Shown: positions 1 to 6,453 of the stretch, piece by piece | Layout of the letters: every line of letters starts with the position of its first letter | Position numbering within the stretch: position 1 is the first letter of the stretch | Source: Proteobacteria bacterium UBA664 | GTDB taxonomy: Bacteria; Pseudomonadota; Gammaproteobacteria; UBA7966 | DNA: 9,161 bases | NCBI GenBank assembly: GCA_002299125.1 | Contig: DBNU01000134.1 | Coordinates: forward strand, 363-9,523 | Direction: 5' to 3' | Position numbers and translations under genes: made by a program | The notes under the pieces: model-generated | Databases searched by the model: none | Seen by the model: the letters and a program-made list of their open reading frames with translations, nothing else | What the model was told of the DNA's origin: nothing

Positions 1-618
1 ACCCGTCTGCTGCAAACCGGCGAGGTATCACTCAGTGAGTTGATTGACCCGTCGATGATCGAGGAGCGTCTCGCTCGCACACAACCGCTGGAGCCCTTCA
101 GCGTCGAGCAAGCAGAGATTGCGCTGGAACGCACGCAGCCCGATGTGCGTGAATCGCGCGTCGGTTCACTTGGGCACGGCCCTGAAGCAAACGCGGACAG
201 TGCGGGCACTTTCAATGACATGGGGCAACTGAGCGGCAGCGAGCTCATGGAACTGATGGCGAGCGGTGCCCTGCAATTCGAGGAGGTGACGCTCGCTGAT
301 CCGGTGGAGGCCGGTCGGGGATGCCTGCCGACTGACGATGTACATGCTCGACGAGTCGCCGCACTGGAGACCGGCACCTGGCTCGAGTTTACCGAAGAAG
401 ACGGCAGCCGGCGCCAGGCGCGTCTCACCTGGATCAATTCTTCCACCGACACCTTCATGTTCACCGATCGACGGGGGCTCAAGGTCGCAGATCGCACCCG
501 CAACGGGCTCATCGCGGACTTTCGCCGGGGGTCCGCGCAGATCGTGGAGCAGAGCGGCGGCTTCGACCACTGGATGGGCAAGCTGATGGATGGGTTGGGC
601 CGCGCCATGCAGCGTTGA
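1..618 (+). CDS. DUF1631 family protein, C-terminal part (5' end cut by window edge)
   Basis: The reading frame is open from base 1 to a TGA at 616-618, so 205 residues of a longer protein are visible and no true start lies in the window. The last third resembles the C-terminus of DUF1631 proteins: a small beta-rich, PilZ-like segment with the landmarks GTWLEF, RQARLTWI, FMFTDRRGLKVADRT and a closing helical tail. The segment before it is acidic, low in complexity and probably a flexible linker. DUF1631 proteins are large, predicted cytoplasmic proteins found mostly in beta- and gammaproteobacteria. Their biochemical function is not established, and some entries carry an unsupported 'thymidine phosphorylase' label. 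The gene converges on btaB with a 116-base gap. In-frame TTG and ATG codons near 40-57 could be mistaken for starts, but coding continues upstream. Family assignment rests on the C-terminal pattern only. Confidence 0.75.
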   Translation, partial: TRLLQTGEVSLSELIDPSMIEERLARTQPLEPFSVEQAEIALERTQPDVRESRVGSLGHGPEANADSAGTFNDMGQLSGSELMELMASGALQFEEVTLADPVEAGRGCLPTDDVHARRVAALETGTWLEFTEEDGSRRQARLTWINSSTDTFMFTDRRGLKVADRTRNGLIADFRRGSAQIVEQSGGFDHWMGKLMDGLGRAMQR

Positions 619-685
619 GAGCGAGTCACCGCGAGCGATTGCGATCGTCAGACTGTGGTAGCGAGCAGCCGCCCTGACGCCTCGA

Positions 686-717
686 CCCGGGATGTCGGAA
701 TGACCGGCATCAGCGGG
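686..717. terminator. hairpin in the convergent gap between the DUF1631 gene and btaB
   Basis: Bases 691-698 and 704-711 form an 8-bp stem with one G-T wobble around a 5-base loop. An outer 4-bp stem (686-689 with 714-717) extends it after a small asymmetric internal loop. It sits between two convergent stop codons (616-618 and 735-737), where a shared terminator is expected. Neither strand shows a T-run after the stem, so it is not a textbook intrinsic terminator. It may act bidirectionally, assist Rho, or only stabilise 3' ends. The rest of the 619-734 gap shows nothing recognisable. Confidence 0.4.
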
Positions 718-734
718 CTGACACAACCCACCAC

Positions 735-1478
735 CTACACCGCTCGGCGTCGCCCGATGTAAACGTAGTAAGGGACGGTAAGACCGCCCATGTACGGGAC
801 CGGATTGCGCGATTCAGTAAGGCGTACGGTCTCGAAGCTGGCCTCGAGGGCCGCCAGGCGCTCCGGCCCCAGATGCACCCCATCGTGCGCAAACCAGCGC
901 GGCCAGAAGAGGCGCGTGAAGAGGCCGTGACGCGCACGTCCGGACGGGGGCGTGGCCGCCGACACGTGGAAATCCACCACGCCGATGAGCCCGCCGGGGG
1001 CGAGCATGCGCTCCACATTGGCGATGGCCGCCTGCCAGTCCGGGATCATGGTGAGCGCGTAGGAGAGGTAGACGGCGTCCACGGGTTCCGGCGGCTGCCA
1101 GCGGGTGGCATCACCCTCGACACACTCGATGTGGGCCTGATCCGCCGTGCGTCGCCGCGCCACGGCCAGGAGCGGAGCGCAGAGGTCTACCAGCCACACG
1201 CGCCCGCAACGGTTGAGCGCATCGCCGAGGAAACCGATGTTGCGACCCGTACCACAACCGAGTTCCACCAGCCGCGCCCCGGGAGGCAGCCGTGCCCCGA
1301 GGTCGCTGAGCAGGGTGTCACGCCCCGCCAGCAGACGCTCCCGGAAGGCGTCGTACTGTTCGGCCTGCGGCCCATAGAAGGCCGCCAGGTCACCTGCGTG
1401 ATCACCGCTGGCGCGCTTGCCCCGCAACAGTGTGCAGAGGACGCGCGCATCCGCCTTCACTCGACTCAGAAATCCCAC
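735..1478 (-). CDS. btaB: BtaB-like SAM-dependent N-methyltransferase of betaine lipid (DGTS) synthesis
   Basis: This is a class I (Rossmann-fold) methyltransferase of 247 residues from the start chosen here. Motif I is VELGCGTGRN at residues 71-80. An acidic strand end, VDL, lies near 97-99, GDATRW is at 122-127, and the post-motif strand and helix run from about 134 to 173 (YLSYALTMIPDW, LAPGGLIGVVDF). Its place directly behind btaA supports the BtaB role: three SAM-dependent methylations of the homoserine amine of diacylglyceryl-homoserine to give DGTS, at the inner membrane face. The frame stays open to a GTG at 1562, which would overlap btaA by 50 bases with GAGGA only 2 bases before it. 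The GTG at 1478 has GGAGG and AGGGGA upstream and lies 34 bases past the btaA stop, so it is preferred. Without the btaA neighbour the substrate could not be read from this sequence; a methyltransferase of another small amine is the alternative. Confidence 0.82.
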   Translation of the reverse strand: MGFLSRVKADARVLCTLLRGKRASGDHAGDLAAFYGPQAEQYDAFRERLLAGRDTLLSDLGARLPPGARLVELGCGTGRNIGFLGDALNRCGRVWLVDLCAPLLAVARRRTADQAHIECVEGDATRWQPPEPVDAVYLSYALTMIPDWQAAIANVERMLAPGGLIGVVDFHVSAATPPSGRARHGLFTRLFWPRWFAHDGVHLGPERLAALEASFETVRLTESRNPVPYMGGLTVPYYVYIGRRRAV

Positions 1479-1512
1479 GAGTTCCCCTTGCCTCCGCTCA
1501 AGTTGTGCTCGC

Positions 1513-2712
1513 TCAGGCTGATCGTGGCGTGGCGATGTGGAAACCCGCGTAGGTGTGCACACGATCCTCGGCGTTCAAGCGCTGGGCGAGTTCCGTATCG
1601 AAGAACAGCCGATCCTGCAGTCTGCCGACATCCGGGACGACGAGTTCATGCAGATAGGCCGGATCGGCATGCGCACTGCGGAAGATGAGCCGTGCATCCG
1701 GCGTCATGCGGGCGAAGATGTACTGCCATTCTTCGGCAAGGGCCGCCGGTGCATGGCTTGCCATCCAGTCCATGTGATCGAGCAATACGAAGCGCGAGAT
1801 CGGACCGGCCTGATCACGCAGGAAGGCGGTGATGGTGCTCGTATGGGGCTCGATCTTGAAAACGGCATCACTCTTCAGCCGCGAGAAGTTCTCCTCCCGC
1901 AGGTACTCCGGACAGCAGTCACGCGTGTACCGGCCATGCAGATAGAGACGCCAGAAGTAGTTGTTCTGCACAGGCAACGTACGGAACACGTAGCGGATGG
2001 CCTCACGGATGAAGCCGGCCACCCCATCGGCGTGGGCCAGCTTCACTTCGCGCGTCTGCGGATGGGGCACACCGAGCATGCTCATGGTGAGCTGACGCGA
2101 CAATGCCCAGTTCATCGCACGCGACCACATGAGCGGATCGACGCGGTTGTCATAGATTTGCCGCTGGGTTGCGAGATCGGTGCAGGCGAGCATCTCCGTG
2201 ATGGCCTGACGCAGGCGCGGCCGCAGTCGGAGGTAACCACGGAAAACGCGCGCGAACACCCCCGAGAGGCCAAAGAAGTAGAAGGTGTCGCGTGGATCGT
2301 CCTGGCAGAACCAGTTGATGCGTCGATCCCAGTAGCTGGTCGCGAAGGGCGAGAGATGACGCCTGAGCACCCGTCGATAGAGCACGGCGGCGTGACGGTG
2401 CCTGCCATTGCCGAAGAGTTCGAAGAAGTCCTCGAAGTCCAGGCGGCGGATGGCGGCGATCTTGAGTTCCAGCAGGGCCGTCTGCCGCGGGTTGGCATCC
2501 ACCGAATGGATGCGACCGACGCCCGTCAGGGAGTAGTCGAGCACATTGCAGCCAGCACTCGTGATCACGACCATCGTGTCGGTCGAGCGCAGGTTGAGCG
2601 CTTGACGGTCGACCGCCGGGTCCTCCCAGCAGGTGTTGTATACCAGTGAACGCGAGTAAAGCGCGTTGAACACGCCCTCATGGAGGCGACGCGTCAGGGC
2701 TTGGGTCTTCAA
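1513..2712 (-). CDS. btaA: BtaA-like S-adenosylmethionine:diacylglycerol 3-amino-3-carboxypropyltransferase (DUF3419)
   Basis: The 399-residue product has the usual BtaA length and matches the DUF3419 pattern. Residues 25-32 are YNTCWEDP, 50-60 are ITSAGCNVLDY, and 71-75 are VDANP followed by a LLELK helix; together these form the SAM-binding fold. Further landmarks are NNYFWRLYLHGRY at 250-262 and LLDHMDWM at 310-317. Known BtaA (studied in Rhodobacter) moves the 3-amino-3-carboxypropyl group, rather than the methyl group, of SAM onto diacylglycerol, giving diacylglyceryl-homoserine. There is no signal peptide or clear membrane helix, so it probably acts as a peripheral protein at the cytoplasmic membrane. 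The start is a TTG with AGGA 10 bases upstream. It leaves the family's conserved N-terminus intact, while the next in-frame candidate is a GTG at codon 14. It lies 167 bases downstream of the glycosyltransferase and leads into btaB. No Pho box was found upstream, so phosphate control is not shown here. Confidence 0.88.
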   Translation of the reverse strand: MKTQALTRRLHEGVFNALYSRSLVYNTCWEDPAVDRQALNLRSTDTMVVITSAGCNVLDYSLTGVGRIHSVDANPRQTALLELKIAAIRRLDFEDFFELFGNGRHRHAAVLYRRVLRRHLSPFATSYWDRRINWFCQDDPRDTFYFFGLSGVFARVFRGYLRLRPRLRQAITEMLACTDLATQRQIYDNRVDPLMWSRAMNWALSRQLTMSMLGVPHPQTREVKLAHADGVAGFIREAIRYVFRTLPVQNNYFWRLYLHGRYTRDCCPEYLREENFSRLKSDAVFKIEPHTSTITAFLRDQAGPISRFVLLDHMDWMASHAPAALAEEWQYIFARMTPDARLIFRSAHADPAYLHELVVPDVGRLQDRLFFDTELAQRLNAEDRVHTYAGFHIATPRSA

Positions 2713-2738
2713 GTCGGATAGATCCTGCGTGGGTTTGC

Positions 2739-2758
2739 CGACCGGCGGCGACCGGCGG
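2739..2758. repeat. perfect 10-bp tandem repeat in the btaA leader
   Basis: The unit CGACCGGCGG occurs twice back to back (2739-2748 and 2749-2758), about 27 to 46 bases upstream of the btaA start. It runs into the 10-bp palindrome GGCGGCCGCC at 2754-2763. A 10-bp period equals about one helical turn, so it could be a tandem operator, or the G+C-rich dyad could fold in the btaA leader RNA. Chance similarity in G+C-rich DNA is a serious alternative. Confidence 0.5.
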
Positions 2759-2783
2759 CCGCCAGCATCCGGGGTGGATCCGG

Positions 2784-2789
2784 ATTATC
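2784..2789 (-). promoter_or_regulatory. candidate -10 element for btaAB
   Basis: Read on the minus strand this is GATAAT, five of six matches to the sigma-70 -10 consensus and the most A+T-rich spot in the 167-base gap upstream of btaA. Transcription would start near 2776, giving a leader of roughly 64 bases that contains the tandem repeat. The -35 region at 17-18 bases spacing is poor (at best three of six matches) and there is no extended -10. An activator would be needed, or btaAB may instead be read from the glycosyltransferase promoter. Confidence 0.22.
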
Positions 2790-2879
2790 GGCCAAGGTGT
2801 GGCATCGCGGCCAGTCGCCAGGCCCCCGCCGGCCGCAAGGGGTGCCGTGAGTCTGGCCGAAGTTCAGCGGTGTGAGGCC

Positions 2880-3821
2880 TCAAAATCCGTCGGGGTGACG
2901 ATAGCGCTCCACCCGGAAGCCGAGAAGCCCGGCCAGCAGACCCAGGGCGTTCGCCAGCCGAATCGCGGCGTCCACGCCGGCCCGGCGCGGTCGGAGGGGC
3001 AGCTTGAGGAGCGCCAGCAGCGCCCCGCCGAGTTTGCCCGCCGCCTTCAGGCCATAGCGGCCAGAAACCCGCCAGGCGGGATCCCGCGCCCGCGCCCGGG
3101 CGACACCGCTGGCGCCATCGCTGAAATGGCGCCACAAGGTGTAGCGCAGGCCCTGGCGTGCGGGAGGCAACCACTCGACCGCCACGGCCCGCGCTGCCCA
3201 GACGGCCCGGGCGCCCCGTGAGCGCAACCGTTCGAAGAACTCGTGGTCCTCGCCACCCGAGAGATTCAGCCCGGCGTCGAAGCGCTGCGGCGGTTCACCG
3301 AGGACGGCGATCCGCAGCAGGGCGTTACCGCTCGCGACGCGCCGCGGCGAATGGCCGTCCGCGCGCCCCTGTCGGGCCTGCACGATCGCGGCGTCCGGGA
3401 TGACCTCACCCCACCGGACCCGGACCACGGGACCCGAGACGATGTCCGCCGCGTGACGACGCTGCGCCTGCCAGAGCTCCTGGAGCCAGTCGGGCATGGC
3501 GATCTCGTCATCGTCGATCCCGGCGAGCCAGGCCGCGCCACGCCCGCGGCACTCCTGCAGGATGCGATTGCGGACGCTGGATAAGCCCCGCTGCGATTCC
3601 AGCACGTAGTGCACGCGGGCCCCCTCTCCGAGTGCGGCGAGCACCGGACGGGCACTGCCCTCGGGATCGTTGTCCACCACCAGCAGTTCGACGCGCACGT
3701 CCGTGGGCACTTCCAGTCGCCGGAGGGACTCGAGACAGGCCATCAGCATTCTGGGCCGGCGGTAGGTCGGCACGGCGACGAGCAGCAGAGGCACGGGAGC
3801 CGCGGTGGGTACCTCGGGCAT
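2880..3821 (-). CDS. family 2 glycosyltransferase, ExoM-like
   Basis: This 313-residue protein carries a GT-A fold glycosyltransferase domain over about residues 10-220. Seen are the N-terminal VPTYRRP (17-23), ELLVVDNDPEGSA (45-57), a DDD motif at 103-105 in GIDDDEIAMPDW as the expected metal/nucleotide-sugar site, and GGED at 189-192 with the likely catalytic acidic residue. This combination matches the ExoM-type GT2 subgroup, which adds sugars to polysaccharide or lipid-linked precursors from UDP-sugars. The C-terminal 50 residues hold a basic patch and two hydrophobic stretches (about 264-276 and 287-302), suggesting membrane association. The ATG at 3821 is chosen because the domain begins right behind it. 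The frame stays open upstream only because it lies opposite the HDOD gene. No strong ribosome site precedes this ATG. No other cell-envelope sugar gene is nearby, and acceptor and donor cannot be told from sequence. Confidence 0.85.
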   Translation of the reverse strand: MPEVPTAAPVPLLLVAVPTYRRPRMLMACLESLRRLEVPTDVRVELLVVDNDPEGSARPVLAALGEGARVHYVLESQRGLSSVRNRILQECRGRGAAWLAGIDDDEIAMPDWLQELWQAQRRHAADIVSGPVVRVRWGEVIPDAAIVQARQGRADGHSPRRVASGNALLRIAVLGEPPQRFDAGLNLSGGEDHEFFERLRSRGARAVWAARAVAVEWLPPARQGLRYTLWRHFSDGASGVARARARDPAWRVSGRYGLKAAGKLGGALLALLKLPLRPRRAGVDAAIRLANALGLLAGLLGFRVERYRHPDGF

Positions 3822-3921
3822 CGATAGGGACCAATCTGTGCGATGCGTGAACTGTGCACTCAAGTCCCGCCCAGCGCGAGCCGCTGAGCAGCCGTGGGAT
3901 ATCCGGACGCGCCCCGGTCTT

Positions 3922-3933
3922 ACCCGGCCGGGT
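3922..3933. promoter_or_regulatory. 12-bp perfect palindrome in the divergent GT2/HDOD intergenic region
   Basis: ACCCGGCCGGGT is a perfect dyad. Outer arms GGTC (3916-3919) and GACC (3940-3943) extend it imperfectly. It lies 101 bases from the glycosyltransferase start and 78 bases from the preferred HDOD start, in the 189-base gap (3822-4010) that must hold both promoters. It could be a regulator binding site. No convincing -35/-10 pair was found beside it on either strand, and short G+C palindromes arise by chance in DNA like this. Confidence 0.35.
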
Positions 3934-4010
3934 GCTCTGGACCAGTGCCGCGCCCGCGGGCCGCGAATGGAGGCAAGGTGAAAGCAGCAAGGATCCTGAG
4001 CGAGGAACCG

Positions 4011-4892
4011 ATGAGGCCCACGATGCCGGCGGCCGGGCAACGGCTGGCGGAAAGTCTGGTGGCGGAAGTCTCGGGACTCGTCTCGCCCCCCGACGTCTGC
4101 CTGCGCGTGGCCGAATTGATGCAGGACGAGAACACCACGGCTGATCGACTCGGCGAACTGATCCGGCGCGACCCCAATCTCACGGCCCGACTGCTCAAGC
4201 TGGTCAACAGTGCGCATTACGGCCTCAGGGGTCGCGTCGACACCGTCACACGCGCGATCACGATGATCGGCATGCGCGAGCTCTACCACCTCGTACTGGC
4301 AGTATCCGCCGTGAAGTCCTTCTCCAGCATCCCGAACTCGCTGGTCAACATGGACACCTTCTGGCGGCACAGCATCTTCACCGGCCTCATCGCGCGCGGC
4401 CTGGCGCGTGAAGCGCGGGTTCTGCACCCCGAGCGGCTCTTCATCTCCGGCCTCCTGCACGACATTGGCAGCCTCGTGCTCTATTTCCGCCTGCACGAGC
4501 TGTCCTGCACCCTGCTGACCCAGGCCGACGGCGACGAGGACATCCTGCACCTGTCCGAGCAGGAGGCGCTAGGCTTCACGCACGCGGATCTCGGGGCCCT
4601 GCTGCTGCGCCAGTGGTCGCTGCCGGAAACCATGCAGGAGGCCGTGCGCCTGCATCATCAACCCTTCGCGGTGGAGATCCCCACGGTGGATACCGCCCTG
4701 CTCGCGCTGGCCAACAAGCTTGCCAACAGATCGAAGATCGGTGCCTTCTGCGAGAATCCCCGGGACTCGGGCGGCCCCTCGCGCCTGCTCATCGAGGCAG
4801 CACAACTTGACCCCGACGACTTCGACAGCGAGGCCGTGATCGGCGAGGCCGGTCTCTCCTTCACCGAGACGGTCTCGATCCTCGCCGCCTGA
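4011..4892 (+). CDS. HDOD domain protein (single-domain, signalling/regulatory)
   Basis: A 293-residue protein made almost entirely of an HDOD domain (about residues 22-225). It opens with PPDVCLRVAELM, continues with RRDPNLTARLLKLVNSAHYGL (a helix-rich core typical of the family) and reaches an HD-like centre: H120, H150-D151 in GLLHDIG, H191, and H215-H216. Most HDOD proteins are non-catalytic relatives of HD phosphohydrolases that act as protein scaffolds in chemotaxis, cell-cycle, motility or stress signalling. The histidines kept here are also common among HDOD members, so they do not prove enzyme activity. No receiver, GGDEF or EAL domain is attached. The ATG at 4011 has GAGG five bases upstream. 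A GTG at 3978 (GGAGG four bases upstream) would add 11 residues, and ATG 4023 would remove four. The gene is divergent from the glycosyltransferase and convergent with ntrC. Its partner is unknown. Confidence 0.88.
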   Translation: MRPTMPAAGQRLAESLVAEVSGLVSPPDVCLRVAELMQDENTTADRLGELIRRDPNLTARLLKLVNSAHYGLRGRVDTVTRAITMIGMRELYHLVLAVSAVKSFSSIPNSLVNMDTFWRHSIFTGLIARGLAREARVLHPERLFISGLLHDIGSLVLYFRLHELSCTLLTQADGDEDILHLSEQEALGFTHADLGALLLRQWSLPETMQEAVRLHHQPFAVEIPTVDTALLALANKLANRSKIGAFCENPRDSGGPSRLLIEAAQLDPDDFDSEAVIGEAGLSFTETVSILAA

Positions 4893-4894
4893 GA

Positions 4895-4918
4895 GCCCGC
4901 CAGCAGCCCGTGGCGGGC
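4895..4918. terminator. hairpin between the HDOD gene and ntrC
   Basis: A perfect 8-bp G+C-rich stem (4895-4902 with 4911-4918) surrounds an 8-base loop, starting two bases past the HDOD stop codon in the 79-base convergent gap. Its position fits a terminator for the HDOD transcript and possibly for ntrC from the other side. No T-run follows on either strand, so it is not a canonical intrinsic terminator. Confidence 0.5.
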
Positions 4919-4971
4919 GTCACGGCGCAGGAGCGATCACGCGCGGCAGTGACGCAGGCTGGCGAGCAGGA

Positions 4972-6453
4972 TCAGAGATCCATCCCCAGTTCCTTCAATT
5001 TGCGCGTCAGCGTATTGCGGCCCCAGCCAAGGAGCCGGGCGGCCTCCTGCCGCCTGCCGCCGGTCCGACGCAGGGCGGTCTGCAGCATGATGCGCTCGAA
5101 GGTCGGCACCGCCCGCGCCAGGACAGCGGTCTCGCCCCGCTCGAGACACTGCTCTACCCACCGGGCGAGGACCTCCTCCCAATCGCCGCCTGGAATATCC
5201 GCATCCGGTCGACTGGCCTCGCGCAGGCGATCCGGGAGGTCCTCGGGGTGGATCTCCCGGCCCGGTGACATCACCGTCAACCAGCGACAGACGTTCTCGA
5301 GCTCACGCACGTTGCCCGGCCAGCGAAGCTGCTGGAAAAGCTCGAGGGCCGCCGGCGTGAGTTGCTTCACCTCGACAACGAGTTCGCGGCCTGCCGAGGA
5401 GAGGAAATGCGCTGCCAGTGCGGCAATGTCCTCCCTGCGCTCCCGCAGGGGCGGAATGTGCAAACGGATAACGTTCAGTCGATGGAAGAGGTCTTCGCGG
5501 AAACCTCCGGCCAATACCCGCTGCTCGAGGTCCTGATGGGTCGCCGCCACGACCCGGACATCGACCCGCACCGGTACATGCCCACCGACCCGGTAGAACT
5601 CGCCCTCGGCCAGCACGCGCAGCAGACGCGTCTGCAACTCGGCAGGCATGTCCCCAATCTCGTCCAGAAAGAGCGTGCCGGTATTGGCCTGCTCGAAGCG
5701 ACCGAGGCGCTGCGCATTGGCCCCCGTGAAGGCCCCGCGCTCATGACCAAACAGTTCGGATTCGAGCAGATCGCGGGGAATGGCCGCCGTGTTGAGCGCA
5801 ATGAACGGACGCTCCGCCCGCGGGCTGTGCCGATGCAGGGCGCGGGCGATGAGCTCCTTGCCAGTGCCCGACTCGCCCGTGATGAGGACCGTCATGTGCG
5901 ATCGCGACAGCCGCCCGATGGCCCGAAAGAGCTCCTGCATCGCCGGTGCTGCGCCCACGAGACCGCCGACCGAATTGCGCCCCGGTGCACCCGAAAGTTC
6001 CGTTTCCCGGCCCTCACCCTGGCCGACGGGTCCGTACCCCGGTGCCGAGGTGGCTCCCTGTTTGTGCTGCAACAACTCACCCTGCCTGCGCACGGCCCGG
6101 CGCACGATGGCCACGGCATCGTCCACATCGAAGGGCTTGGGCAGATATTCGAAGGCACCACCCTGAAAGGCAGCAACGGCCCGATCCAGGTCGGCGTGCG
6201 CCGTCATGATGATGACGGGTAGCTCGGGATGCTTGCCGTGAATGCAATCCAGCAGTGCAAGACCATCGATACCGGGCATGCGGATGTCGGAGACGACGGC
6301 ATCCGGCACTTCGCGGCTGAGCCGCTTCAGCACCAGATCGGCGTTCTCGAAGGTCGTTGGCGCCATGCCGGCCTGCTGGAAGGCGCGTTCGAGCACCCAA
6401 CGTATGGATCGATCATCGTCCACCACCCAGACATTCGGTCTATGCAGGTTCAT
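4972..6453 (-). CDS. ntrC: NtrC, nitrogen regulation response regulator, sigma-54-dependent activator
   Basis: The 493-residue protein has the three NtrC parts in order. The receiver (about 5-125) has the acidic pocket D12-D14, phospho-acceptor D56 in VSDIRMPGIDG, T84 and K106. The AAA+ sigma-54 interaction domain (about 165-400) has Walker A GESGTGKE (193-200), the GAFTGA loop (240-245) that contacts sigma-54, and Walker B LFLDEIGD (261-268). The C-terminus (about 450-493) is a Fis-type helix-turn-helix containing RQEAARLLGWGRNTLTRKLKELG. Phosphorylated by NtrB under nitrogen limitation, NtrC activates glnA and other nitrogen-assimilation promoters. It is about 24 residues longer than E. coli NtrC, largely because of a glycine-rich linker (about 131-165) between receiver and AAA+ domain. 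The start overlaps the ntrB stop by 14 bases, which points to translational coupling; the ribosome site is weak (GGGA). Confidence 0.96.
   Translation of the reverse strand: MNLHRPNVWVVDDDRSIRWVLERAFQQAGMAPTTFENADLVLKRLSREVPDAVVSDIRMPGIDGLALLDCIHGKHPELPVIIMTAHADLDRAVAAFQGGAFEYLPKPFDVDDAVAIVRRAVRRQGELLQHKQGATSAPGYGPVGQGEGRETELSGAPGRNSVGGLVGAAPAMQELFRAIGRLSRSHMTVLITGESGTGKELIARALHRHSPRAERPFIALNTAAIPRDLLESELFGHERGAFTGANAQRLGRFEQANTGTLFLDEIGDMPAELQTRLLRVLAEGEFYRVGGHVPVRVDVRVVAATHQDLEQRVLAGGFREDLFHRLNVIRLHIPPLRERREDIAALAAHFLSSAGRELVVEVKQLTPAALELFQQLRWPGNVRELENVCRWLTVMSPGREIHPEDLPDRLREASRPDADIPGGDWEEVLARWVEQCLERGETAVLARAVPTFERIMLQTALRRTGGRRQEAARLLGWGRNTLTRKLKELGMDL

Noticed and set aside
873..1688. 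Plus-strand open frame of 271 codons opposite btaB and the end of btaA
   Set aside because: Arginine-rich composition typical of a shadow frame, and it spans two real minus-strand genes.
1537..2649. Plus-strand open frame of 370 codons opposite btaA
   Set aside because: It lies wholly antisense to a well-recognised gene, has no family-like motifs, and long shadow frames are expected at this G+C content.
2713..2879. Pho box upstream of btaA
   Set aside because: No pair of CTGTCAT-like repeats on an 11-base period was seen; the only tandem repeat has a 10-base period and a different sequence.
3822..4550. 243-codon N-terminal extension of the glycosyltransferase frame
   Set aside because: It is antisense to the HDOD gene, has no domain, and the glycosyltransferase fold starts right behind the ATG at 3821.
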